Positions 22,075 to 30,460 of a stretch of 30,460 nt of DNA are shown here, piece by piece. Below the pieces are notes generated by a model that was not told the origin of the DNA, ran no database searches, and saw only the letters and a program-made list of their open reading frames with translations. Positions within the stretch are counted from its first letter, which is position 1. Each line of letters starts with the position of its first letter. Source of the stretch: Apostichopus californicus (taxonomy: Eukaryota; Echinodermata; Holothuroidea; Aspidochirotida; Stichopodidae); the NCBI GenBank assembly GCA_020650975.1, contig JAIPMN010001421.1:1-30460 (forward strand), written 5' to 3'. The position numbers were made by a program, and so were the translations under genes.

Positions 22075-23033
22075 AATAATACAGTTTTTAGGAATTTTTA
22101 TATAAAGAACCAGTATAAAAGTATCAATTTCAAGAATAAGCTTAAGACTAACTTTTTTTTGATATGTAAACGAAACCCTCGTGTGTTTTTTCCCCATCCT
22201 CTTGTTAGTACGTTACCTTTTGTAGTATCGTTATAGTAAAACAGGCATAACAGTATAGTCCAATATCTAAACAAGGTAATTTTACAGAAATATAACAGTG
22301 TCATCACAGACTACAAGCCATCTTCTTCTTTGGGTTTGACATTCGTCTTACCATAAATAATTGTTTTATATAAATATACTTTGATTATTCTTTTTTATTA
22401 TGACATATATTCTGCAATGAAATACTTTAACAAGAAATCCAAAATGTCCGATGATATTCTATCCAGTTTCGTAGGGATATATATTAAAAATAATTGTACG
22501 GTATAATTAATCAATTTGTAATATCAGCGATTTATCATTCTTTCTTTCTTACTATTTCTCTCTCTCGTTAATTCTTGGTACTTTTGATAATCTATACGTA
22601 TAGATGATTATAGAATTGCATATAACATATGTTTACTTCAAGGTCAAATGTTATCATAAAGTTGTCTGCCAGTCGTTTTATTGATAAACACAGTGCAAAT
22701 ATAATCGCATGTTTTCTATCGGCTGATCCGACTTCTGATCAAAACCAACATAGTTATTCTGTGTTAGGGTAAAAGTTTTCTATTTTTTAAACTGATGAGA
22801 TATGGAAAGGAATAATAAAAAAACACATTTAAGTCTAAGATGTGTGGAGATTGGTACGACGCTCACTTTTCAATCTAAATCAATGATATAGGCTATGTAT
22901 CTCAGAAAGTTCATTCGCAAGATGAGCTTAGGGAACATAACATTAGCGTCTGACCATGACATGTTACATTCAAAGATTGATACATTAATAAATGCAAATG
23001 ATAAACAATATGTTTCTTCTTTTTTTGTCCAAA

Positions 23034-23060
23034 GGGGGTGGGGTGGGGGCGCCACGGGGG
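23034..23060 (+). other. G-rich tract, potential G-quadruplex
   Basis: Four runs of four or five G separated by T, T and a six-base spacer, in intergenic DNA. Confidence 0.4.
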
Positions 23061-23349
23061 TCAGTTTTATTTCCATTGAATCAATTTGTTTCTTCAAAAT
23101 GATCTACGAATAGGTTTCAACTCAGCGAGTCCGCCGTGACACTAAAACTATGATCCACTTTATTCGATATACCGAATCACAATTGCCATCAACCATACGC
23201 TAACCCAACCCCCCCCCCCCCACCCAACCCCACCCCACACACATTCACCCACCTCCTAAAAACATTGCCCTATCTTCGTAATTTTAGTTTTCTAGTATAT
23301 TTTGGAATTGCCAATGAATGTTGCATATTTACAAGATTACATCGATACG

Positions 23350-23440
23350 TCTCTCCTCACCGCCCCCAAAGAAATAACAATTGCTTCTATTTTCTCTTCT
23401 CACCACCCCCAAAGAACTAACAAATGCTTCCATTTTCACC
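23350..23440. repeat. 43-bp tandem dimer
   Basis: The block caccgcccccaaagaaa at 23358 recurs as caccacccccaaagaac at 23401. Each is followed by related taacaawtgcttcyattttc sequence. Confidence 0.8.
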
Positions 23441-24345
23441 AAAATGTTTTTAAAAAACAAAACAGCGAGGAATCACTCTGATAAAGGAGCAGATCCGTCG
23501 CCAGGTATAAATGCAGTCCTCTTCACTTTATGAAGCAATACACAACTTGTACATCTTATCGTCCATACCATCAATTTTTACCACCTCCGTCATAAAGTCG
23601 ACTCCCTTCGACAACCAATGCAGAGTCAACAACAGCTCGAGTACAAACCATATTTACCAAACAATCTTTCTTGTGCCTGGTGTACTGACAATAAAGTAAT
23701 GCTTGGTATATCTTAGTAAACTGGGGGATGTGAATTAATTAGCATATACACACACCATAAATAGAAAATAATAGAGGCATAAAGGTCAATAAGGCTTATC
23801 AAAGTCGATCCTCATACTGCACCTAGCAGCCTGGTACAAATATCCTATTGCGATCATTTGTCAAATTTCGTCCACTTACGAAACAGCTGGATTATTTCTT
23901 ATACCCGGAGTCATTTTTGTTTTTCACTATCAAAGACATCCGTAAGTAATTTTCATATCAAATTTGTAAAAAATGGGCCACACAAATAGTTATGTTCCTT
24001 ATCTGTTTTTCTATTGTATTTGAAATCTTAACCAGATAATTTATCGTTTTTCTTTAATTTCAAACATCACATTTGAACATTCGTAAAAAAAAATGATATA
24101 TACTATAACAATAAACAAAACTTAAAGTTTTTCGAAATTATTTGAGAGGAAGGTATTCGATTTTTAAGAGGAACTAATAGTAAAGTCATTTGAAGAAACT
24201 TGAAAGCCTTAAATTTGAGAACAAGATATTAACTATATAGAAGATCTGGAGTGGACGCATCAGTCTATGCAGGCAAACGGAGAGGAAAGATTGTTGCAGA
24301 AACCTGACCAGAGCCGCACAATTGCGACAACAAAATAATCATAAA

Positions 24346-24739
24346 CAGTGGCGGAGCGTCCATACAGTCAGGGGCGGATGCCCCCCCCCCCCCTGACGGA
24401 CTCAAATGGACTGCTGGTGCCCTTTTCAGCTTTTTACCACTTTTTACTTATTCGCGATTATTGACATTTTTATTGCGCTCTCATCTACCTATTGACATTT
24501 GTAACATTTTGTTGGTGTAATTTTCTGACAAAATGCTCTAACGGCTATTTATTCTTCGTTTATCTGCAAATTAGCAAGGCCCAAAAAGGGTCATTTCCGG
24601 CGATCTAGGGAGTATCTTTACTCAAAAAAAATATGTACGTTCCGCGCCAACCTGTGGTGACGCTCCGCTTAGATAGTGTCGAAAGCGCCCCTATGCAGAC
24701 CTTTCCGCCCCCTGACCACTATCCCTAGCTCCGCCACTG
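24346..24739. mobile_element. Non-autonomous hAT-like element, 394 bp
   Basis: It begins CAGTGGCGGAGC and ends with the exact reverse complement GCTCCGCCACTG, a 12-bp perfect terminal inverted repeat. The flanks atcataaa (24338-24345) and atcataat (24740-24747) match at 7 of 8 positions, as expected for the 8-bp target duplications of hAT transposons. No transposase frame is present. A C run follows the left end. Confidence 0.85.
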
Positions 24740-24747
24740 ATCATAAT

Positions 24748-25862
24748 GTTATTAAGTGACCATTGAACGGGTGTTTATAAGGTAACCGTATACTACTCCA
24801 ACTGCAAACGTTTGTTACGAATTGACTTCACAAAAATGGCAAGTATATTCCGGATACATGAAATTCCGGCTTGCAGTAAATTTGCCCTCATCATTTTGCG
24901 TTAGAATGCGGAAATGGCGGCAATGTGGTCCTACATTCTCCATCTCTCCACCTCTCTCTCTTCCTCTCCTGGCTCCGATTAGCACTATAAAAAATCTCAG
25001 AAACCAGAAAAGTTTTTTTTGTCTGACATCGGTAAGTTGCGTATCTTTGGCTAACATTTTAGGTCCATGATATTAGTGTACAAAGTGATCGACAGCGATA
25101 TATATGTGAAGGAAGAACATTTGTTGCCACTATATCTGTATTCATATTTTAGAGAAAGAAATTGAGAGGGGTATTCCCGGTGGCTAAAGTTGATTGCTTA
25201 ACCAATTAATTGACGGACATTTTCTACATATTAAGTTTAAAAACACATCGTCATAACATGTTTGCATGCATGGCTAAGATATAAATTGATCAAATTTGAT
25301 GCATCTATCAACAGAGTGCCATGCATGACAATTGAACTGAATATGTGTTTGTTTCTCCTTGTAACAATAAACAGTCTTTAATCCGCAGAAGAAAAAAAAT
25401 ATTTCTACAAACAAAATTGCATGTTAAATCCAATTCTGAGTACAGGGAACACTGCCAGCTAAACAAACAATACAACTGTAGCATATATCCAGGATAAATC
25501 AACAAGAAGACTAAAATATTAAATAAAGCTGAAATAAAAAATGCTCTTGAAAGCATCCTTCAATTTGTTTTCAAACTTGCAAAATATAACACCACTTTGC
25601 ATGTAAACAACCTCCACTTTACCAACATTTCTCAAAGGGGTGGTACCCTCCCCCGCCCCCCCCCCCCCCATTAGACCCCTCCTTTAGACGACTTAGCCCT
25701 CTTAATAAATGCAATCAATCAATCAACCATATCTCGAGTTAGAGACAAGATAATAAAATGTATTTTTCTACTAATGGGTATGGAATATATTTCTCTTTAA
25801 GATAAGTTTCAATTGTCTGTCACAGGAATACCCTTTGAAATATTTCATTTTTCTTACTACAG
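24748..25862. other. Intergenic DNA upstream of gene 2
   Basis: Contains a possible TATA box and first-exon donor (24986-25032) and a C run near 25660. No protein gene is seen. Confidence 0.5.
24986..25032 (+). promoter_or_regulatory. Candidate gene 2 core promoter and short first exon
   Basis: TATAAAAAA starts at 24986. Some 46 bases later a consensus donor (catcg, then GTAAGT) occurs at 25032. Together with the acceptor at 25862 this could define a very short non-coding first exon and an intron of about 830 bases. This is inference from motifs alone. Confidence 0.25.
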
Positions 25863-25890
25863 ACAGGACCCTTGAGCAAGGGTTATAACA
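25863..25890 (+). other. Gene 2 5' UTR segment after a probable 3' splice site
   Basis: The tract tttttcttactacag ends at 25862, 28 bases before the ATG. Gene 1 has the same arrangement, supporting a conserved 5' UTR intron. Confidence 0.5.
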
Positions 25891-26645
25891 ATGGCCGGGA
25901 AGTCAAAGTTCGAGATAGAGGGCTCTAGTTCTTCTGACAGCAGTAAAGAGTCTGATAATGGAATCTACTGTACCACGGGTACTCTTCTCTTTTGCGGTAT
26001 TGCAGCTATCGGTTTGATTGTCGGTGTCGGTTTAATTGCATATTTTGTACCCGAGAGGACGTGTCCTTCGTCCGAGCCCATTGGAGGAACTATTCGCCCG
26101 ACTATGCCGACCACGGAACCAAAACCGGTAGAAACCGAAGAACCGAAAAGCCCGACGCCTACACATCCACAAGAGCCGTCATCGAGTGGATCATCGGCAA
26201 CAACGACAATGCGGTCAACGCTTAGCCCATCTGACGATGGAATTTGGGACGGAAGATTAAATCCCGATATTATGTACCCTCGATCCTACAAACTGGAATT
26301 ACAGCCGTGTCTGTATAATGAATGTCCTGACGGTATGCGATTTAAGTTCTACGGTAATGTGGCTATCGATATCGTCATCCAAGAAGACGGTATCGACAAA
26401 ATTGTCATGCATATGAAGGATATCGAAGTTAAAGAAATAACCGTCAAGAAAACGGTAGGAAGCAACGTCGATATCTATGACAATTACGAAGAAGATGAAA
26501 GGTATGAGTTTTTGATCATCAACTGCAAGGAGAAGCTGCTGAAAGGAACCGATTACCGGGTCACAATCAAGTACGTCGGTGAGCTCTCAGACGGTTTGTC
26601 CGGTTTCTATCGCAGTTCCTACATCAACGAAGACGGTGAAACGGT
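25891..26645 (+). CDS. ANPEP-like: Gene 2 coding exon 1: tail, membrane anchor, stalk, start of M1 N-domain
   Basis: Residues 1-251 plus two bases. [10 protein letters not shown] leads the transmembrane segment, as [10 protein letters not shown] does in gene 1. The stalk is rich in Pro, Ser and Thr ([20 protein letters not shown]). [20 protein letters not shown] opens the M1 domain and [10 protein letters not shown] ends the exon. Donor GTAAGT at 26646, phase 2. Confidence 0.93.
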
Positions 26646-29600
26646 GTAAGTTGAGCTTCAAGCTTATCTTGTTGTTGTTTTCATATTGTTTGTCTATATT
26701 GTTCCGTAAGATAGAGTGCACAACACCAGTATAAACTTGTGCCAAGTACAGGAACTTTAATTTGCACAAACTATTTCCCCCACATTATCCACGAGCAGAT
26801 GTTAAGCCATGGTTACCTTATATGGAAAACATATTATAAAGTATGATTTGTATGAAAGATTGCTCCAAATTGCACTGAAACTAAAGCATCAACAAGGACT
26901 TATTACTTGAAAATTCTCTTTGGTGCATAATTACCATTATTGATATTAAATTATGATTATGATTATGATTGTAATTATGATTATGATTATGATTATGATT
27001 ATGATGACGACGATGACGACGACGATTACGATTACGATTACGATTATGATTACGATTATGATTATGATTATTTATTATTATTTGCACAAACGCACACTTG
27101 GTTCATAACTTTAATGCGGATATGCTCATAAATATTACATATTTGCAGGTGGCTCGCTACGTCACAAATGCAGCCCACAGATGCACGGCGTGGACTTCCA
27201 TGCTGGGATGAGCCTGGTTTCAGATCCTATTTCGACACTAGCATCATACATATGCAGAACATGACAGCGTTATCCAATGGTATCGAGCTCCGAACGGAAA
27301 CTCACGAAGAAGCCGGGGAAGGCTGGATGAAAACAACGTTCAAGACAACTCCCAAAATGCCCACCTATCTCTTAGCATTCATTGTCTCAAACTTTGCATA
27401 CAAGGAGAGATCCACAGTTAATGGTGTCAGAGTAAGGAATTTAAGGATACTATGTCCTTTTCATTTATGAAGAATATCCTATAGTTCGGTTACTATGGTA
27501 ACGATATCTGATAGATGTGAAAAGATCACTCCATGCAACCTACTGGCCAATCTCTTAGAATTCGTAATCTTAAACTTTAAAAGCAAGGAGATGATCACCG
27601 AAAATGTTTTCATGAAAGGAACTTAAGGGTACTACATATATATCGTTTCATAATGATTATCCCATAGCTCGGTTACTATGGTTACCGTGATCCATTATCG
27701 ATCGGAAGAGATACCGAATACTACCGTACATGTTTCTTATGATGCCTGTTGCCTGTTGTAGTAAAGATAGTAACTAGCCATACGTGGATACGGTCTGTAT
27801 CGTGTATAAAAGTGTACACACCCCAAAACTGAGTTCTTGCCGAATTAATTCCCCATTTGCGTTCCATAGCAAAACGGGTACCCTGGCTGTCTGCCAAGGA
27901 CGTTTAGTGTTTCGTAAAGCGGGCATTAACCGATTGCTGAAATGTACCTTCGAAGCGAAAATTACTAGAATTTGTATATCTCACGCACTAATGATGATGC
28001 ATTTGAATAGTTGACATAATAAACCGTGCAAAGCTTATAGCATGCACTAGTGCCGTCACCTGTACTCTTCCAGACATAAGCTGGAAATGTAACCACCACC
28101 GTTTCATTACTTTCGGAATATCTATAACATTGCTTAGCCTCCCTCTCATAGTAAGTTTTCTCCTGTTCTTAACCTCACCGACGGTTGTTTAAACCACTTT
28201 TAAGTTTGAGTATTATCTTTAACAACATGGACATACCTGCATGTCAGACCATGGTGTCATTTGGTTTTCGTACCCAGGCTCCATCTTGGGTGGTTTTGCT
28301 TATAAAGTACCCAGTGAACATTCTTGCGTTCTATATAAACCATAATCAAGCGCCGTTATATTTACTTTCCTTAGTTCCGAGTGTGGTCTCGACCAGAAGC
28401 CATCAACACGACAGATTATGCTCTAGATCAAGGGGATAGGATTTTGACTTATTTCGAGGATTACTTTCAGACAGAATTTCCACTTGAGAAACAAGGTAAA
28501 TATCTCCTTCTCCTCCTCTTCCTCCTTCTTCTTCCTTCTTCTTCCCTTCGTTCTTTTTATCCTCATTCTCCGAGTCCTTCTCCTCATCTCGTTCACCTGT
28601 CGGTTCACTGGTAACTTGTAATGTATGCAACAAGAAACTTTTGAGTTCTACTGTTATATTCAACTTTATGACGTCATGTATTAGACTAATGGTTGCACAA
28701 TATTACATTCACTTACAACCGCCAACAACGTTGTCATCACATCAACAACAAGTTAAGCCAGTAATCACAAAAAGCCTCACACGGAACACTTAGAAAGCGA
28801 ATGTGTAGGCGCACATTTGAAAGACCAGTTCTCCCCTCCGTTCCCTCAACCACCCCCCCCCCACCCAAGAACGGGCTGTTATTTATGTGAAGCTAACAGA
28901 ACATGTTTTGGTTGAGTTATTAGAACTTATAATACAAATTAGGCCTGCCCTGAGCAGCCGGCCTCGTCGGCAATTTAGCTTTTAAGGAACATTCCATAGA
29001 TTAGCATATTTTAAAGGTGAATACACTGAAAACCTGCTTAGCTACAGAGAACTTACTAACACTCAGTTTTTTTACCTTTGGGCTATGAAATTTCAAAACT
29101 AAACTTGAGCCTAAATTCATCCTTTTAAGACGAGGTCACGTAGATATATTTTCCAATGTATGCATACATTTCACTGATAATGCAACCTTTCCAATTGGTT
29201 AACAATGGGAGCTCTCAGATGTAGTCTATATAATAATAGTGTATATCCATTGTCTTATATACGAATAATATTAGCTTCGATTATGCTTTAACATTTAAAC
29301 GATACAATACTAAAGGGATAATAACACTACAATTACAGACATGGTGGCTGTCCCTGACTTTTCTGCTGGAGCTATGGAGAATTGGGGATTGATTATTTAC
29401 CGAGAGACAGCCCTGCTGTACAACCCGGAAGAGAATTCAGCCGCCAACAAGCAGCGCGTTGCTGTAGTCGTTTCTCATGAATTGGCCCACCAGGTACGTT
29501 ATGCGTTCAAAGATGTCAAAGGTCATTCAAACGTGACCAGGTTCCGCCTTCATGTTGCAGAGTGCTAACTTATACTAAACTGCTCAAAACTGCCTTTCTG

Positions 29601-30178
29601 GAAATTCAGATTCTCCCAAGCGTTTTCCAAAGTAACATGGAATTATGTAATGCCTAAGTGCAGCGTGAAACTACTCTTGAAGGTCAGACGGTTTTGCATA
29701 TATATAGGTGGACAATTATTTGAATTTCTCGCATATTTTGAAAGGAATAGACACGTCACAGATTAACAGTTCTGTCTTATTGACCAATTTGGGATCTACT
29801 GTAATAATTATACAAAGACAACACTGGTGTAAGCAAAAACACTTTTTTTCAAATATTTGTCAAGAATAGATCTTTCACATTCCAATCTGATGTTAAGTTC
29901 TACATGTGACTCAAGTACCTGAAAAGTAGCGGATGTCTGTAACATCATCGGGAAATATTCTTCAACAGCTTCCCATTCCCGTTTAATTCTGTTGTTAATT
30001 TCTTCTAGAAGTAGGCCTGCGTTAAAATGAGTGTTGCTATAACCTCTTTTCTTTGGTCTTTCAGTGGTTTGGAAACCTGGTCACCCCTGAATGGTGGGAT
30101 GACCTCTGGTTGAACGAAGGGTTCGCTTCATACGTAGAGTATCTCGGAGTGGATTTTACAGAGCCAGAGTGGAAAATG
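25891..30178 (+). CDS. ANPEP-like: Gene 2: membrane aminopeptidase N-like paralogue, 5' part (5 coding exons; cut by window end)
   Basis: Exons 25891-26645, 27149-27431, 28375-28495, 29339-29493 and 30065-30178 join in frame to 476 residues. Expected role: a second cell-surface zinc aminopeptidase. Visible parts: Ser-rich acidic tail 1-30, transmembrane helix about 31-53, a Pro/Ser/Thr stalk about 20 residues longer than in gene 1, GAMEN at 397-401, zinc ligands H433, H437 and E456, general base E434. Ala again precedes GAMEN. The remaining exons, including the catalytic Tyr and the C-terminal domain, lie beyond the window, so completeness cannot be judged. Same orientation as gene 1, about 4 kb downstream; intron positions and phases match. 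Confidence 0.93.
26951..27081. repeat. GATTAT / GACGAC microsatellite in gene 2 intron 1
   Basis: Tandem GAT-TAT, GAC and TAC triplets. Frames on both strands stay open (Asp-Tyr or His-Asn runs) because of the three-base period and are not genes. Confidence 0.92.
27149..27431 (+). CDS. ANPEP-like: Gene 2 coding exon 2: M1 N-terminal beta domain
   Basis: Residues 252-346. [38 protein letters not shown] and [13 protein letters not shown] align residue by residue with gene 1 except for three extra codons after NGIEL. Acceptor TTTGCAG; donor GTAAGG at 27432; phase 0. Its 3' end is part of a decayed tandem duplication. Confidence 0.93.
27368..27713 (+). repeat. Decayed 183-bp tandem duplication of the exon 2 end and intron 2 start, gene 2
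   Basis: tctcttag at 27368 recurs at 27551, and atag-t/c-tcggttactatgg at 27481 recurs at 27664, both offset by 183. Between them aactttg/aaa, aaggaga and ggaa(c)ttaagg also match in order. The copy has lost the GTAAGG donor (tgaaagg instead). Outer limits are uncertain. Confidence 0.75.
27714..28374 (+). other. Rest of gene 2 intron 2
   Basis: No further repeat or exon-like sequence is recognised. Confidence 0.5.
28375..28495 (+). CDS. ANPEP-like: Gene 2 coding exon 3: end of N-domain
   Basis: Residues 347-386 plus one base: [20 protein letters not shown], then [18 protein letters not shown]. It carries the usual R-P-x-A-I motif. 121 nt, identical to gene 1. NTT is a possible glycosylation site. 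Confidence 0.93.
28501..28585. repeat. CTT/CCT-rich simple repeat
   Basis: A pyrimidine-rich triplet-like tract directly after the exon 3 donor of gene 2. The reverse-strand Lys/Glu-rich frames across it are artefacts. Confidence 0.85.
28872..29022. repeat. Dispersed repeat A, copy 3 (right part)
   Basis: Shares ctgttwtttaygtgaagcta, agaacatgtttyggtt-like, attccatagat and tattttaaagttga-like blocks, in order, with 4312-4475. Confidence 0.5.
29339..29493 (+). CDS. ANPEP-like: Gene 2 coding exon 4: GAMEN and HELAH active-site exon
   Basis: Residues 387-438: [20 protein letters not shown] through [10 protein letters not shown]. 155 nt, as in gene 1. Its acceptor (acaattacag) is single-copy, without the 78-bp repeat seen in gene 1. 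Confidence 0.95.
29494..30064 (+). other. Gene 2 intron 4
   Basis: No repeat or coding-like sequence is recognised. About half the length of the matching gene 1 intron. Confidence 0.5.
30065..30178 (+). CDS. ANPEP-like: Gene 2 coding exon 5: third zinc ligand
   Basis: Residues 439-476: [20 protein letters not shown] and then [19 protein letters not shown]456 is the third zinc ligand. 114 nt, identical in length and almost in protein to gene 1. Donor GTAAAT at 30179. Confidence 0.94.
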
Positions 30179-30460
30179 GTAAATATGTATTACTCTATAC
30201 AACAAATGCTTCAAAATGATAGATATGAATAACTCTATACTGTCTGCAAATACTTCAAAATGGAATACTGTAGATAAGTATGAATTAGTATACTTAAAAT
30301 ACTTCAAGTGGTCTTGGAAAAACAAAACAAAAACATGTTTTGTTTTCATTTTTCGTATTTTGTTTTGTTTTTTGTCTGTTTGTTTTTAGTGTTGTTTTAG
30401 TTGTTTTTTGGCTTTTTTTTATCTATATATATATTTTTTTTTTGGGGGGGGGGGGAGTGT
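30179..30460 (+). other. Start of gene 2 intron 5, low complexity
   Basis: The window ends in T-rich (gttttgtttt-like) sequence and a G run at about 30444-30456. Confidence 0.7.

Larger units (their letters stand above)
21880..24337. other. Gene 1 3' UTR and intergenic DNA
   Basis: Holds the gene 1 3' UTR of unknown length, a G-rich tract (23034-23060), a C run near 23210 and a 43-bp dimer (about 23350-23440). No gene is visible; open frames are short and not coding-like. Confidence 0.6.
28496..29338 (+). other. Gene 2 intron 3
   Basis: Besides the pyrimidine repeat it holds a C run near 28853-28862 and a copy of dispersed repeat A (28872-29022). Confidence 0.55.

Noticed and set aside
26881..27131. 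Asp/Tyr-rich and His/Asn-rich frames
   Set aside because: Frames through a GAT/TAT microsatellite.
28403..28663. Lys/Glu-rich reverse-strand frame
   Set aside because: Antisense of exon 3 of gene 2 plus a pyrimidine simple repeat.

Overview
The window is nuclear DNA of an animal. It is AT-rich and intron-rich, with long homopolymer runs, microsatellites and short non-autonomous DNA transposons. The protein sequences and the repeat style suggest a marine invertebrate deuterostome, perhaps an echinoderm; that assignment is inference and is not proven by anything here.

Two genes lie head to tail on the + strand. Both encode M1-family (gluzincin) membrane aminopeptidases of the aminopeptidase N type. 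Gene 1 is complete. I could assemble 17 coding exons (4954 to 21879) that join in a continuous frame to a 987-residue type II membrane protein with a short cytoplasmic tail, one transmembrane segment, a Ser/Thr/Pro-rich stalk, GAMEN, HELAH + E zinc site, catalytic Tyr and a C-terminal ERAP1_C-like domain. Gene 2 starts at 25891. Its first five coding exons, through the third zinc ligand, are present before the window ends. The five shared introns sit at matching codon positions and phases, and exons 3, 4 and 5 have identical lengths, so the pair arose by tandem duplication of an intron-bearing gene. Both start codons follow a plausible 3' splice site, suggesting that each gene also has an upstream non-coding first exon.

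Layout: 1-4930 is non-coding upstream DNA holding an 897-bp hAT-like element (1097-1993) and a dispersed repeat. 4934-21879 is gene 1. 21880-25862 is intergenic and carries a 394-bp hAT-like element (24346-24739) and a possible gene 2 promoter. 25863-30460 is the 5' half of gene 2.

The most unusual structure is a set of three local tandem duplications, each spanning an exon-intron junction of these genes. Five 78-bp copies carry the exon 4 acceptor of gene 1; the AG is kept only in the first and last copies. A 75-bp dimer carries the exon 14 donor of gene 1 and creates a potential in-frame 24-nt micro-exon. A decayed 183-bp dimer carries the exon 2 donor of gene 2. All three periods are multiples of three. 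I see no RNA gene, CRISPR array or unrelated complete protein-coding gene.
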